A DNA stretch of 49,628 nucleotides from Arenibacter sp. 6A1 (GTDB lineage Bacteria; Bacteroidota; Bacteroidia; Flavobacteriales; Flavobacteriaceae). Position 1 is the stretch's first letter; every line of letters starts with the position of its first letter. The position numbers and the translations under genes were made by a program. Below the pieces are notes generated by a model. The model was not told the origin of the DNA. It saw only the letters and a program-made list of their open reading frames with translations, and did no database searches. The stretch is from positions 1-49,628 of the forward strand of contig NZ_JAAXCQ010000024.1 in assembly GCF_012272855.1 (NCBI RefSeq), read 5' to 3'. Shown in pieces: positions 7,673-15,898 of this stretch.

Positions 7673-10522
7673 ATGAAAGAATTTCCGTTCGCAGACGCCA
7701 TATTGGAGCAAACCAATGGCGGTCTACAGATAATACTAGATTATTATCCAGAAGCTCATATTAGTGAGCAAAATAAAAGCAAGAAGTTTAAAATGCGAAG
7801 CGATGATAAAACCGCTTCCTCGTCCCTTAAGCAAACAGATAAAGGAACATGGCTTGTCATTGATTGGGGAGCTTGGGATAAGCCTAAAAACGGCATAGGA
7901 GTTTGCATGTTCGAAGATAATTTAACCTTTGGGGAAGCATGTAAAAAACTAGCGAAACTTTACAATGTAGCGTACAAGGATTTTACACATACTGCAAAAC
8001 CAGAGATTAGCAAGCGTCCTAAAACTGCGGAAGAAACTAAGGGGTCTTATTTGTTTGATTATAAAAAAGAACTGACCGACAGCGAGCTTGCTGTTATTGG
8101 CCCCAAGGTAACCAATGCAATAGCTAAAAGGTTCTGTTTAAAAGCCGTAAACAGTTATAGTTACGTTAAGGACAATGAAGTAATAACAACAGCGTCTACG
8201 GAAGAGTATCCTATTTTTGTGTACGATTTTGGGACTTGGCAAAAAATATACCAGCCAAAATCTGCCGATAAGTCTTACCGCTTTAGGTATGCCGGAGGTA
8301 GGCCGCAAGATCATATTTTTGGGCTAGACGATGTAAAATCAGAGTTCGCTAGGCTTAAAAAACAGGCAGAAAAAGACGTGGACGAGGAGAGTCCGGCCAA
8401 GGATGTTAAGTTTAAACTAGACAATCTTATCCTTTGCTCCGGAGACAGGGATGCCTTAAATATGGCTTCTTTTGGGTATAATGTTATTTGGCTAAACAGT
8501 GAGACTGCCGGCCTAAACGGCAACCAGTACAAGGTTCTTAGCGGCTTGTCCTATAACATTTACAACTTGCCAGATATAGATAATACCGGAGTGCGCGAAG
8601 GTGTAAGATTAGGGATGCAGTTTTTAGATATTAAAACCATCTGGCTGCCTCAATATATGCTTAAATCTAAGGACTGGAGAGGAAACCCTAGGAAGGATTT
8701 TTTAGATTTCGTTAATTTAAAATACAACAGTAAAGACCCTTCTAAGTTTAGCAAGCTTCTAAAGAAAATGATAGACAACGCCTTGCCAATGAAATTTTGG
8801 GAAGAGCAAAAGACAGATAAAGGCGTAAAGTATCATTACAATATTGTACATGCCGAACATTTTTTACAGCACCAGGGCTTTTTTAGACTAGATACACCTT
8901 TTGAGAAAGACGAATACTGTTATATACATATTGATGGTAATACGGTGTGCCGGGCATCTCCTAACAAGATAGAGAATTTTGTAAATAAATTTTTAGAAGA
9001 AAGGCAAATGCCTGTTCCGCTGAGGAATATGGTTAAAAAAACCCCTTACTTAAAGGAGGCCATGCTTTCTAAGCTGCCTATGGTAGATATAGACTTTAAG
9101 GACTGTGACGCTTATACGCAATACTGGTTCTTTAAGAAAAACGTGGTCGAGATTAAAAAGGAAGGAATTACGGTTCATAAAAAAGGCATCATAGATAAAA
9201 TGGTGATGGAAGAAAAGGTGATTCAGCACCCCACCAATATTTCGGAGCGAAATTTTGAAGCTAGTTTTGAAGAGCCACATTTTAAAATCTCCAAAGACGT
9301 AGACGGGGATGATACTATAGAGATTCTTAAGAAGGACAATCCTTTTTTAAACTACCTTATAAATACCAGTCGTATACACTGGCGAAAGGAGCTAGAGGAT
9401 AGTTTTAAAGGGAAAAACGATGCCGATAGAGAAGCGTATTTTAAAGAGCATCAATTTAGTATATCGGGTCCAAACCTAAGTCCGGACGAGCAGTTAGAGC
9501 AAAAGCAGCACCTTATAAATAAAATATATGCTTTAGGGTATTTGCTGCATAAGTTTAAGAATAAAAGTAAAGCGTGGTTTGTTTTTGGAATGGATAATAA
9601 GCTGAGCGACATGGGCGAAAGCCACGGAGGCTCTGGAAAGTCCTTGATGTACGATTATCTGCAAAAAATAATGTTTAACCAGTTCTTTATTCCTGGTCGA
9701 AGCAAAAAAGCGGTAGATAGCGAGTTCTTATTTGACGGGGTTACGCAAGAAACCGATTATATCTTTATTGACGACATGAATCAGTACTTTCCTTTTCAAC
9801 AGTTCTTTTCAGAAATCACCGGCAAGATGAAGGTAAACCCAAAGAACTCTAAAGGGTATACTATAGACTTTATAGATTCTCCTAAGCTTTGCGGCACCTC
9901 TAACTTTCCGCCCTTGGCATTGGATCCTTCAAGTTCAAGAAGAATTCTTTTTACCGTAAACAGCGATTATTACCATGAGAATAAAGACAACGAATATATG
10001 CAGACTAGGCGTGTGAGCGATGATTTTGGAGGTAGAAACTTGTTTGATGATTTTACGGAAGAAGAGTATAATTCTTTTTATGTTTTTTGTGCGCAATGCG
10101 TGCAGTTCTTTTTGGCTAGCCCTACTAAAATTAACCCGCCAATGGACAACGTAAACAAGCGTAACCTAATGAGCGAAATGGGAGATGCATTCCGCAACTG
10201 GGCTACTGTATATTTCTCTGAGAGCAATGATAAGCTAGACCGTCTTATTAGCCGTGTAGATGCTTTTCAGGACTACCAGCGTGTAGCGCAAGGAAAGAAA
10301 TCGGCCAACAATTTTAAGAAGTCCGTAAAAGCCTATTGCAAACTAAATAACTTCATTCTAAATCCCAAAGAAATAGACAAATCTGGAGATGGGCGTATTA
10401 TTCAAAAATTTGAAGGAAAGTCCCAAGAACTCTTCTACATAAAGACCAAGCTAGACACCATATTAACAGAGCTCCCAGAGGAGCCAGAAACTCCAAATTA
10501 TGAAGACGACATTCCGTACTAA
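7673..10522 (+). CDS. Primase-like/SF3 helicase replication protein
   Basis: A 949-residue replication protein. The first 100 residues resemble a primase N-terminal domain (KMRSDDKTASSSLKQTDKG, VIDWGAWD), but the zinc-binding cysteines of CHC2 primases are missing. A TOPRIM-like region follows near residues 240-350 (LILCSGDRDALNMASFGYNV and the DIDNTG stretch). The C-terminal half is a D5/SF3-type helicase: Walker A GGSGKS at 652-657, Walker B IFIDD at 697-701, and a sensor-like region SPKLCGTSNFPP. This layout of a fused primase and helicase is common in phages that initiate their own replication. ssb lies downstream, and the repeat array at 14132-14396 could be its origin. Confidence 0.9.
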   Translation: MKEFPFADAILEQTNGGLQIILDYYPEAHISEQNKSKKFKMRSDDKTASSSLKQTDKGTWLVIDWGAWDKPKNGIGVCMFEDNLTFGEACKKLAKLYNVAYKDFTHTAKPEISKRPKTAEETKGSYLFDYKKELTDSELAVIGPKVTNAIAKRFCLKAVNSYSYVKDNEVITTASTEEYPIFVYDFGTWQKIYQPKSADKSYRFRYAGGRPQDHIFGLDDVKSEFARLKKQAEKDVDEESPAKDVKFKLDNLILCSGDRDALNMASFGYNVIWLNSETAGLNGNQYKVLSGLSYNIYNLPDIDNTGVREGVRLGMQFLDIKTIWLPQYMLKSKDWRGNPRKDFLDFVNLKYNSKDPSKFSKLLKKMIDNALPMKFWEEQKTDKGVKYHYNIVHAEHFLQHQGFFRLDTPFEKDEYCYIHIDGNTVCRASPNKIENFVNKFLEERQMPVPLRNMVKKTPYLKEAMLSKLPMVDIDFKDCDAYTQYWFFKKNVVEIKKEGITVHKKGIIDKMVMEEKVIQHPTNISERNFEASFEEPHFKISKDVDGDDTIEILKKDNPFLNYLINTSRIHWRKELEDSFKGKNDADREAYFKEHQFSISGPNLSPDEQLEQKQHLINKIYALGYLLHKFKNKSKAWFVFGMDNKLSDMGESHGGSGKSLMYDYLQKIMFNQFFIPGRSKKAVDSEFLFDGVTQETDYIFIDDMNQYFPFQQFFSEITGKMKVNPKNSKGYTIDFIDSPKLCGTSNFPPLALDPSSSRRILFTVNSDYYHENKDNEYMQTRRVSDDFGGRNLFDDFTEEEYNSFYVFCAQCVQFFLASPTKINPPMDNVNKRNLMSEMGDAFRNWATVYFSESNDKLDRLISRVDAFQDYQRVAQGKKSANNFKKSVKAYCKLNNFILNPKEIDKSGDGRIIQKFEGKSQELFYIKTKLDTILTELPEEPETPNYEDDIPY

Positions 10523-10784
10523 CACTTTGGAAACACAGAAATTAACGTCCGAACTTCTAAAAATAGGGGTTCGGGTGTTTCCCGAGCCCGTTGTTAGCTA
10601 CGGCAACACGGTAAAAGGGTATCAGATACGTGTAGAGCGTAAATTAAACTCTGGGAAATGGGGAATGCCACACACCTTTAAAAAGATTGTTAAAGTAAAC
10701 GAGTGGGAAGATGCCATGGTACGGACCATAGAGCACGTTCATAGAGAAGAATTTAAACTAAAGCCAATTAAAAACAAACCATGA
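10500..10784 (+). CDS. Small phage protein after the helicase
   Basis: A 94-residue protein whose start overlaps the end of the helicase gene by 23 bp in another frame. It is beta-rich in the first half (GVRVFPEPVVSYGNTVKGYQI) and helical and basic in the second. Its stop codon overlaps the next start as ATGA, so it is translationally coupled on that side. I do not recognise the family. Confidence 0.7.
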   Translation: MKTTFRTNTLETQKLTSELLKIGVRVFPEPVVSYGNTVKGYQIRVERKLNSGKWGMPHTFKKIVKVNEWEDAMVRTIEHVHREEFKLKPIKNKP

Positions 10785-11047
10785 AGCATTTAAATAATTT
10801 AATATCAATAATAGGTCTGGACAAGATAGTCCATGCAGAGACCTGTTTAATAGGAGTGGTACTGATTCATAGATTATTATCTCCTTACATCGAAAGCAAC
10901 AATTTAGCAGCTTTATTAGCCTTTGTAATAACCATAGTCATAGGAGCTATAAGAGAGCTTGCAGGAAATGAAGACATCAAAGACAAGATAGCTAATTCAA
11001 TAGGGGCAACGGCAGGATTAGTGTACGTGATATGGATTAATAATTAA
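10781..11047 (+). CDS. Small membrane protein, possibly DUF2279/YfiM-like
   Basis: An 88-residue hydrophobic protein with about two or three membrane segments (ETCLIGVVLIHRLL, ALLAFVITIVIGAI and the final GLVYVIWI). The order DKIVHAE, a membrane helix, then RELAGN and ANSIGATAG resembles small DUF2279-type membrane proteins, which have a DK-x-x-H start. It starts inside the previous gene's stop (ATGA). It could be a second holin-like or envelope protein, although it lies in the early region. Confidence 0.65.
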   Translation: MKHLNNLISIIGLDKIVHAETCLIGVVLIHRLLSPYIESNNLAALLAFVITIVIGAIRELAGNEDIKDKIANSIGATAGLVYVIWINN

Positions 11048-11065
11048 ACCAAGAAAACTAAAAGT

Positions 11066-11578
11066 ATGAGTTTAGAATATAGAATAACTAAAACACAGAT
11101 AGAGTGCATAGAAATAATAGGTAAGCACTATTCTTTTGCTAAATTTTACCTTGACTATAGCGAAAACCAAGGCAGACTATCCATATCTTCTGACTATGGG
11201 TCATGGTCCTTTTACTGGGGAGCATGCGGCATACCATTTAAAGAGTTTCTTATTGGACTAGACAAGCATTATGTGGCAGGTAAGTTTGGGGAGGATAAAT
11301 ACTTTGATCTGGAAAAAACAATATCATCCTTAAAGGACAGGATTAATGAGTACGCTACAGATAGCTATGAAAAAAAAGAACTTAAAAGAGAATTGAAAAC
11401 ATTAAAGAATTCCTCTAATAAAGAGGAGTTTATTCGTAAAATGTGGAATTGCGATGAGATTTTAGAAATGGAAAATAATTGTCCAGATTTAGTGGAAACC
11501 ATAAGTCCATCGTTTGATAATTTTTGGAGCAAATTTTGGCCAATATTTATAAATGAATTGAAAAGTAAAAACACTTAA
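11066..11578 (+). CDS. Conserved-type phage protein of unknown function
   Basis: A 170-residue protein. The N-terminal half has the pattern RLSISSDYGSWSFYWGACG, then FKEFLIGLDKHYVAGKFG, which I have seen in many phage early-region proteins of unknown function. The second half is a charged helix with an acidic and aromatic C-terminus. It is separated by one base from the next gene. Possibly involved in nucleic-acid metabolism, by position only. Confidence 0.7.
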   Translation: MSLEYRITKTQIECIEIIGKHYSFAKFYLDYSENQGRLSISSDYGSWSFYWGACGIPFKEFLIGLDKHYVAGKFGEDKYFDLEKTISSLKDRINEYATDSYEKKELKRELKTLKNSSNKEEFIRKMWNCDEILEMENNCPDLVETISPSFDNFWSKFWPIFINELKSKNT

Positions 11579-11579
11579 A

Positions 11580-11828
11580 ATGGATCACAAAATTAAAATA
11601 TTAGCAGATTACGCAAGCAAACACCTTAGAGGTGTTAAGCCTTGGGAATTAAGGAAGAATGACAGAAACTATAAAGAGGGCGATTTTATAACTTTTGTTG
11701 TAGTCACTAATCGAAACACCCCAACAGGTATGACGTATAGAAGAAAAATTATTGATGTGTTCGAGGGAGGTGTATACGGATTGCAAGACGGATTTTGCAT
11801 CCTTACAATAAGCAATGTTGTCTATTGA
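11580..11828 (+). CDS. DUF3850-type PUA/ASCH-like protein
   Basis: An 82-residue protein with the features of DUF3850: KPWELRKNDRNYKEGDFITF near residues 20-39, then a tyrosine-arginine strand and GGVYGLQDGFCILTI near 63-77. DUF3850 is related to the ASCH/PUA-like fold that binds RNA or modified bases. In phages it is usually found in early or accessory regions. The length fits a complete domain. Confidence 0.75.
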   Translation: MDHKIKILADYASKHLRGVKPWELRKNDRNYKEGDFITFVVVTNRNTPTGMTYRRKIIDVFEGGVYGLQDGFCILTISNVVY

Positions 11829-11871
11829 TTCTGCAACTAAAACAATAAAAATTAATTTAAAATAAAACAGT

Positions 11872-12081
11872 ATGTTATCAACTATCTTTATTGCGTTCAT
11901 TCTCCTTTACTTTTCAATGTTGGCGTATATGTATTTTCATATAAAACCTTGGTCGATTGCAAAGAATCTTGATTTTTTTGGAGTGAAATATAAGTATGCA
12001 ATGTTTCTATTTCCGCTTGCATTTTCTCTAGTCGTTCTGAATGCTGTATTGCAGTTTTTGTTGGCCGTAGGCTTTGTATAA
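11872..12081 (+). CDS. Possible two-helix membrane peptide (antisense overlap)
   Basis: A 69-residue ORF with two hydrophobic segments (residues 3-21 and 44-67). It follows an A-rich leader similar to other early genes here. However, 185 bp of it lie antisense to the 11897-12508 gene. Antisense frames of Lys/Glu-rich coding sequence easily produce hydrophobic peptides, so this may not be a real gene. Confidence 0.35.
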   Translation: MLSTIFIAFILLYFSMLAYMYFHIKPWSIAKNLDFFGVKYKYAMFLFPLAFSLVVLNAVLQFLLAVGFV

Positions 12082-12508
12082 AGTTATAAACACTCAGCCC
12101 GGCCCCTATCAAGGCAAAAGAAAAAAACCAAGGAAATGTTTTCAGTTTACATTTATTTAATCTTAAACTAGTTATGGAACCCTCTAACTCTAAATGCTCT
12201 TTATGGGCTCGTTTTTTTTCTTGTTCCGCAGCATCTTTTTCAATTTTTGAAAACCCCCCTTGAGTTAAAAATTGATTGGTAATTTCATTTGCAATTAAAA
12301 AGCAATTTGTTTTACTTATTCTAACATCAGCAACTTTATCAACCGTGTTCTGCATTTTTTCCAACAAAAATTGAATTTCTTCAAAAGTTATTCCTGGAAA
12401 AATAATTTTTATTTCCCTTGCCGAAATGGTTTTGTTGCTCTTTTCTAAAGCGTGTTTAAGAATAATGTCTTTAACCTCGCCTTCAGTATGTTTTTTTATC
12501 TCTTCCAT
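11897..12508 (-). CDS. Leftward membrane-anchored coiled-coil protein
   Basis: A 203-residue protein on the minus strand. Residues 1-85 are soluble and possibly winged-helix-like (SAREIKIIFPGITFEEIQFLL). A charged helix follows, then one membrane segment (FPWFFSFALIGAGLSVYNFI, about 125-145) and a coiled-coil tail. It is one of few leftward genes in the early region and has its own start just left of the 11-bp repeats at 12525-12546, so it may be controlled divergently with ssb. Superinfection exclusion or another lysogen-expressed role is possible, but this is inference. Confidence 0.6.
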   Translation of the reverse strand: MEEIKKHTEGEVKDIILKHALEKSNKTISAREIKIIFPGITFEEIQFLLEKMQNTVDKVADVRISKTNCFLIANEITNQFLTQGGFSKIEKDAAEQEKKRAHKEHLELEGSITSLRLNKCKLKTFPWFFSFALIGAGLSVYNFIQSLRPTKTAIQHSERLEKMQAEIETLHTYISLQKNQDSLQSTKVLYENTYTPTLKSKGE

Positions 12509-12524
12509 AACTTATTAATCAAAA

Positions 12525-12546
12525 ATCACTAAAGTATCATTAAAAT
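12525..12546. repeat. 11-bp repeat pair before ssb
   Basis: ATCACTAAAGT (12525-12535) is followed directly by ATCATTAAAAT (12536-12546). The units match those at the early promoter (5124-5167) and at 33355-33387. The pair lies 12 bp before the ssb start and 16 bp from the start of the leftward membrane-protein gene. Confidence 0.45.
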
Positions 12547-12558
12547 AACAATACACAA

Positions 12559-12981
12559 ATGAAATCATTAAATAAAATAGAATTAATAGGCCACATAGGG
12601 CAAGAGCCAGTGGTTAGAAAATTAGAATCGGGCACTACGGTAACCACCATGTCTATGGCCACTACAGAAACCTATAAGGATGCCCAGGGACAAAAGCAGA
12701 GTACTACCTATTGGCACAATCTGGTGCTATGGGCTAAGCTTGCCGAAATAGCCGAGCAATACGTAAAGAAGGGCGATAGGCTTTTTGTAGAAGGGAAGCT
12801 TACCCATAGAACCTATACCGCACAGGACGGCACCAACCGGAACGTTTCCGAGATTGTGGTAAAAGATATGATTATGCTAAACAACAAGCCGCAAAACGCT
12901 CCTGGAGCCCAAAGCACGCCACCAGAACCACAAGGAGTGCAAACTACCGCCAACAATGAAGAAGACGATTTGCCTTTTTAA
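12559..12981 (+). CDS. ssb: Single-stranded DNA-binding protein
   Basis: A 140-residue SSB. The OB-fold covers residues 1-105 with NKIELIGHIGQEPVVRKL, the tryptophan-containing YWHNLVLWAKLAE and KKGDRLFVEGKL. It is followed by a Pro/Gln-rich linker and the acidic tip EEDDLPF, which recruits replication partners in this family. It should coat single strands during phage replication driven by the 7673-10522 protein. A 13-bp hairpin terminator follows 23 bp after the stop. Confidence 0.95.
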   Translation: MKSLNKIELIGHIGQEPVVRKLESGTTVTTMSMATTETYKDAQGQKQSTTYWHNLVLWAKLAEIAEQYVKKGDRLFVEGKLTHRTYTAQDGTNRNVSEIVVKDMIMLNNKPQNAPGAQSTPPEPQGVQTTANNEEDDLPF

Positions 12982-13004
12982 TCGGCCCCCATACATCTAA
13001 AACG

Positions 13005-13033
13005 AAAACCCTCGGCAATTTGTCGGGGGTTTT
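13005..13033 (+). terminator. Terminator after ssb
   Basis: Stem AAAACCCTCGGCA/TGTCGGGGGTTTT, 13 bp including two G-T pairs, with a 3-nt loop; the T-run is part of the right arm. It ends the early transcription unit. Confidence 0.75.
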
Positions 13034-13139
13034 GTGGTTAAAACAGTTACATATAGAACTATAATAATTTAAGCGAAATACATTCAGGTAATTTTATTAA
13101 ATTGTACATTCGCAAACAGATTAATGTCAACAAACTATC

Positions 13140-13961
13140 ATGACTGATATTACAGAAAACCCTAATACGAATCCGACATTTGAGGATTTTAAAAACGAAA
13201 ACGGAATGACCTATTGGTGGGCTTCCGATTTAATGAAAATGCTTGGATACCCAAACATGAAATCTTTTCAGAAAGTTTTGGACAGAGCCACTAAAGCACT
13301 TGTTTCTTTAAACATTCCGCACTACGATAATATCGTGGCCAAACAAAGAGAAGTTGACGGGCAGGATACGCAAGATTTTAAACTTACCCGTTTTGCCTGC
13401 TACATAACGGTGATGAATGGTGATCCTAAGAAAATACAGGTAGCAGAAGCACAATCTTATTTTGCTCAACAGACTAGAAAATTCGAATTGTATATTCAGG
13501 ACAATACGGAAATTGATAGGCTGTTAATACGGGAAGAGTTAACAGAAGGAAACAAGTCCTTGGCTTCTGCAGCAAAGAGCGCTGGAGTGGTTAACTATGC
13601 TAATTTTCAAAATGCCGGATATGTTGGTATGTATAATATGAAGTCTTGGCAATTAGAGAAGAAAAGAGGTGTAAAAAAAGGGAAGTTAATGGATAACATG
13701 GGGCGTACCGAATTGGCTGCAAATTTATTCCGTATTACACAAACCGAAGAACGTATTAAAAACAAGGATGTAAAAGGACAATCGAACCTGGAGCAGACCC
13801 ATTACGAAGTAGGAAGGGAAGTAAGAAAGATAGTAGCAGAGAACGTTGGTAAATCTCCGGAAAACCTCCCTCAAGAAAAACAATTGCCCGAGGTAAGAAA
13901 AGAATTAAAACAAGGGTATAAAAAAATGGCTTCCGAAGATAAGCCAAAAAGAAAACCTTAA
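13140..13961 (+). CDS. dinD: DinD-family DNA-damage-inducible protein
   Basis: A 273-residue protein close in layout and length to Escherichia coli DinD. It has the BRO-N-like start (GMTYWWASDLMKMLGYPNMK), then LTRFACYITVMNGDPKKIQV and AQSYFAQQTRKFEL, and the late block MGRTELAANLFRITQTEERI. DinD is an SOS-induced modulator of RecA filaments in E. coli. Carriage by a prophage may tune the host damage response during induction. It stands alone between two terminators, so it has its own promoter in 13034-13139. I see no clear LexA-type box. Confidence 0.9.
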   Translation: MTDITENPNTNPTFEDFKNENGMTYWWASDLMKMLGYPNMKSFQKVLDRATKALVSLNIPHYDNIVAKQREVDGQDTQDFKLTRFACYITVMNGDPKKIQVAEAQSYFAQQTRKFELYIQDNTEIDRLLIREELTEGNKSLASAAKSAGVVNYANFQNAGYVGMYNMKSWQLEKKRGVKKGKLMDNMGRTELAANLFRITQTEERIKNKDVKGQSNLEQTHYEVGREVRKIVAENVGKSPENLPQEKQLPEVRKELKQGYKKMASEDKPKRKP

Positions 13962-14014
13962 TACCTAAGAAGGTTTTCACGACCCTGAATAAGTAATTAA
14001 ATCTATCACCTCAG

Positions 14015-14047
14015 AAAAGCCCTGGATTATTCGTCTAGGGCTTTTTT
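14015..14047 (+). terminator. Terminator after dinD
   Basis: Stem AAAAGCCCT/AGGGCTTTT with a 13-nt loop, followed by a T-run (CTTTTTTTG). It closes the dinD unit before the long noncoding block. Confidence 0.75.
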
Positions 14048-14549
14048 TGTTTTCAGATTTCAACCTAAAAGTTTTTCTTTTTCGGGGCTGTTTTCCTCCC
14101 CTCCCCCCACCAATAAAAAGGTAAAAAAAACTGTAACTTTGTAACCGACTTGAAAAAATGCTTGGGAAGAGCCGTTTTTATTGGGTTTCTATTGGTTACA
14201 GTTTTATTTTATAAGTTGTAACTATTATTAAAGGTTACAAAAAAACTGTAACCAATTAACTATAGAATAAACCGGTTACAGTTTTATTTTCTATAAAAAG
14301 AACTGGTTACAAAAAGAATTTATTAAACTGTAACTACTTAACTATTTAAAAATAAAATAGTTACAAACTAAATAAGTAAAAGGTTACAGAGTTACAGTTT
14401 TATGTTGCGTTTGAGAGCTTTTAAATTTTTTTCCTGCCAAAAATTATTCCTGTTTCTAAAATGACGTCCTAATCTAGCTGCGCGCGTTTTTTTTTCTTTG
14501 TTTTCTGATAAAAGTTAATTTTTTAACACTTAATCCTAAAAAGAAGCAC
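14048..14549. other. 500-bp noncoding block between early and late regions
   Basis: No ORF of credible length is present. Besides the GTTACA array it has a C-rich stretch near 14090-14110 and, at the right end, an AT-rich leader before the gene at 14550. This is the only large gene-free stretch within the prophage. Confidence 0.6.
14132..14396. repeat. GTTACA/TGTAAC repeat block, candidate origin or control region
   Basis: GTTACA starts at 14195, 14234, 14275, 14306, 14360, 14383 and 14391, and its complement TGTAAC at 14132, 14140, 14217, 14247 and 14329: 12 copies in 265 bp. Some form perfect inverted repeats, such as GGTTACA-N7-TGTAACC at 14233-14253 and the pair AACTGTAACC/GGTTACAGTT at 14244-14283. 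The extended unit GGTTACAGTTTTATTTT occurs twice (14194, 14274). The block is AT-rich and lies within about 500 bp of noncoding DNA between the replication and late genes, so it resembles an iteron-type origin or a multi-site regulatory region. Confidence 0.6.
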
Positions 14550-14795
14550 ATGGAAGATCTTGTAAAAATTTTCAAAAGAGAGCAAAAACGCGTTAAAAAC
14601 GGACCTACCTCTTATTTAAGAGAAATTAAGACTGCAGGGGACCCGGCAAGCATTGCCAGTGCCATAAAATCGTTGCGAAAAAACAAGCATCCATATTTTG
14701 AAGTTGTGGACACTCATAAAAACACTAAAACTGCCTATTCTATTGGTCTTTCGGGGCAAAATTACGAGGTAAAAACTTCCTTTATTAAGGGATAA
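14550..14795 (+). CDS. Small phage protein, start of late region
   Basis: An 81-residue basic protein: a helical, lysine-rich first half (LVKIFKREQKRVKNG) and a beta-rich second half (YFEVVDTHKNTKTAYSIGL). It is the first gene after the noncoding repeat block. I do not recognise its family. Candidates by position are a regulator or a head-assembly protein. Confidence 0.6.
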   Translation: MEDLVKIFKREQKRVKNGPTSYLREIKTAGDPASIASAIKSLRKNKHPYFEVVDTHKNTKTAYSIGLSGQNYEVKTSFIKG

Positions 14796-14831
14796 TTCGT
14801 ACTTTAATAGGTTTAAAAACCGCCCTGAATT

Positions 14832-15311
14832 ATGCCTGGAACTGTAACTGTAAACGTGCCGCTTAAATCGTATCTGACCAAGTACCTGTCTCAAAAGTAC
14901 GGAGGGTCTCACTGTGTAACCAGACGATCCTGGTTAGGAAAGTACATTGTAGATGTGCTAGATAAGCAATACCGTAGAAAACCGGTAAACCTGAGCAAAG
15001 AATCGTACTACCAGCTAAACATTCCGCCATCGATCGTCAACAGGGAAGGGTTTTCCTTTTCCTCCGTAAAGCAAAAGAGTCTGGAGGAAATGATAGAGAA
15101 GGTTTTCCGTAACGACATGTACGGCTATATAGAAGTTTCTATGGGTGCCGATCTAAAGTTTATAAACCCCGAGCACAATAGCCTTAACAAGCAAAGTACA
15201 GTGCAGGCGATCAACCAATTCTTAAGGTTTTACAACATTTCCGAGGACGAATTATCGCCAGAATCTATCTATAGAGACTTCTTTAGGCACAAGAAAGTGA
15301 CAAACCCGTAA
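14832..15311 (+). CDS. Phage protein of unknown function, possible frameshift donor
   Basis: A 159-residue protein (starts MPGTVTVNVPLKSYLTKYL) whose C-terminus is a helical, acidic-basic segment ending RHKKVTNP. It resembles unannotated Bacteroidota phage proteins that precede head genes; I cannot name the function. The slippery-type heptamer A-AAC-CCG (15302-15308) directly precedes the stop. In the -1 frame translation would run through a cysteine-rich segment into the next gene (15410-15883), which is in that same frame. Confidence 0.7.
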   Translation: MPGTVTVNVPLKSYLTKYLSQKYGGSHCVTRRSWLGKYIVDVLDKQYRRKPVNLSKESYYQLNIPPSIVNREGFSFSSVKQKSLEEMIEKVFRNDMYGYIEVSMGADLKFINPEHNSLNKQSTVQAINQFLRFYNISEDELSPESIYRDFFRHKKVTNP

Positions 15312-15409
15312 CATGGGCGTGCAGAAAAACGGTTAAGCCCAATGAAAACAAGGCTTCCGAGTGTGACAGTTTTCGCAAATGTTTTATTTGTCCTAATTTA
15401 AAAAAGAAT
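15302..15409 (+). other. Open -1 frame with cysteine cluster joining two genes
   Basis: The frame of the 15410 gene is open upstream from 15287 to its ATG but has no usable start codon. From 15302 it encodes KPVTWACRKTVKP and then ECDSFRKCFICPN, with cysteines spaced C-x6-C-x2-C, which looks like a real zinc-knuckle-type segment rather than random sequence. Either a programmed -1 shift on the heptamer at 15302-15308 fuses the two genes, or an old frameshift has split them. Confidence 0.4.
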
Positions 15410-15883
15410 ATGACTACCCTAGACACTATTAATAAAGAACAACCGGGCGGATGGCTTCACCTTCACATAGTTACCTTGGAAGAACTGGCCAAATGTCCAG
15501 CGCATATAACCAACGAAAATGCGCATCTGGTTAATATAGCACCTTCGCAAGATGTGTTGGACGTACTGCCCGTTGGGGAGTCTATCAGCATAAATGAGAC
15601 CCCGAGCGAAACCACCTCCGGAACCATGTACAATATAAAGGCGGCAGTGGAATTTGGCGTGCAATCCAAGGCGCTAGATTCTTTTTTGGATAAATACAAC
15701 CGCCAAAAAGTGGTGATCATTGGCATAAAACCGTCTGGACTCCAAAAAATGTACGGCAGTAAAAAATTCCCCCTCACGTTTTCCTATCAGTACAGCAACG
15801 GTAAAAATTTTGAAGACGGTAGCTACACCCGTATAGAAATAGCTGGAAAAATACCCCAAAAACCCGTGATTATGAGCGATTAA
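15410..15883 (+). CDS. Phage protein before the head protease
   Basis: A 157-residue protein. The C-terminal part (LPLTFSYQY-like strand, then GSYTRIEIAGKIPQKPVIM) is beta-rich and resembles small virion proteins. The gene precedes the S49 protease gene. ATG at 15410 is the first start in this frame, but the frame is open further upstream (see 15302-15409). No family recognised. Confidence 0.65.
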   Translation: MTTLDTINKEQPGGWLHLHIVTLEELAKCPAHITNENAHLVNIAPSQDVLDVLPVGESISINETPSETTSGTMYNIKAAVEFGVQSKALDSFLDKYNRQKVVIIGIKPSGLQKMYGSKKFPLTFSYQYSNGKNFEDGSYTRIEIAGKIPQKPVIMSD

Positions 15884-15898
15884 GCCTCTGTGATTTTC

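Noticed and set aside
8547..8553. TGTCCTA inside the primase-helicase gene.
   Set aside because: No -7-like octamer at the fixed 21-bp distance and no start codon follows.
14132..14396. CRISPR array.
   Set aside because: The repeats are 6-10 bp, occur in both orientations and have irregular spacing, and no cas gene is present.
15389..15395. TGTCCTA as another late promoter before the 15410 gene.
   Set aside because: No -7 octamer lies 21 bp further on; that position is inside the gene. The bases also encode the C-P-N of the conserved-looking cysteine segment.
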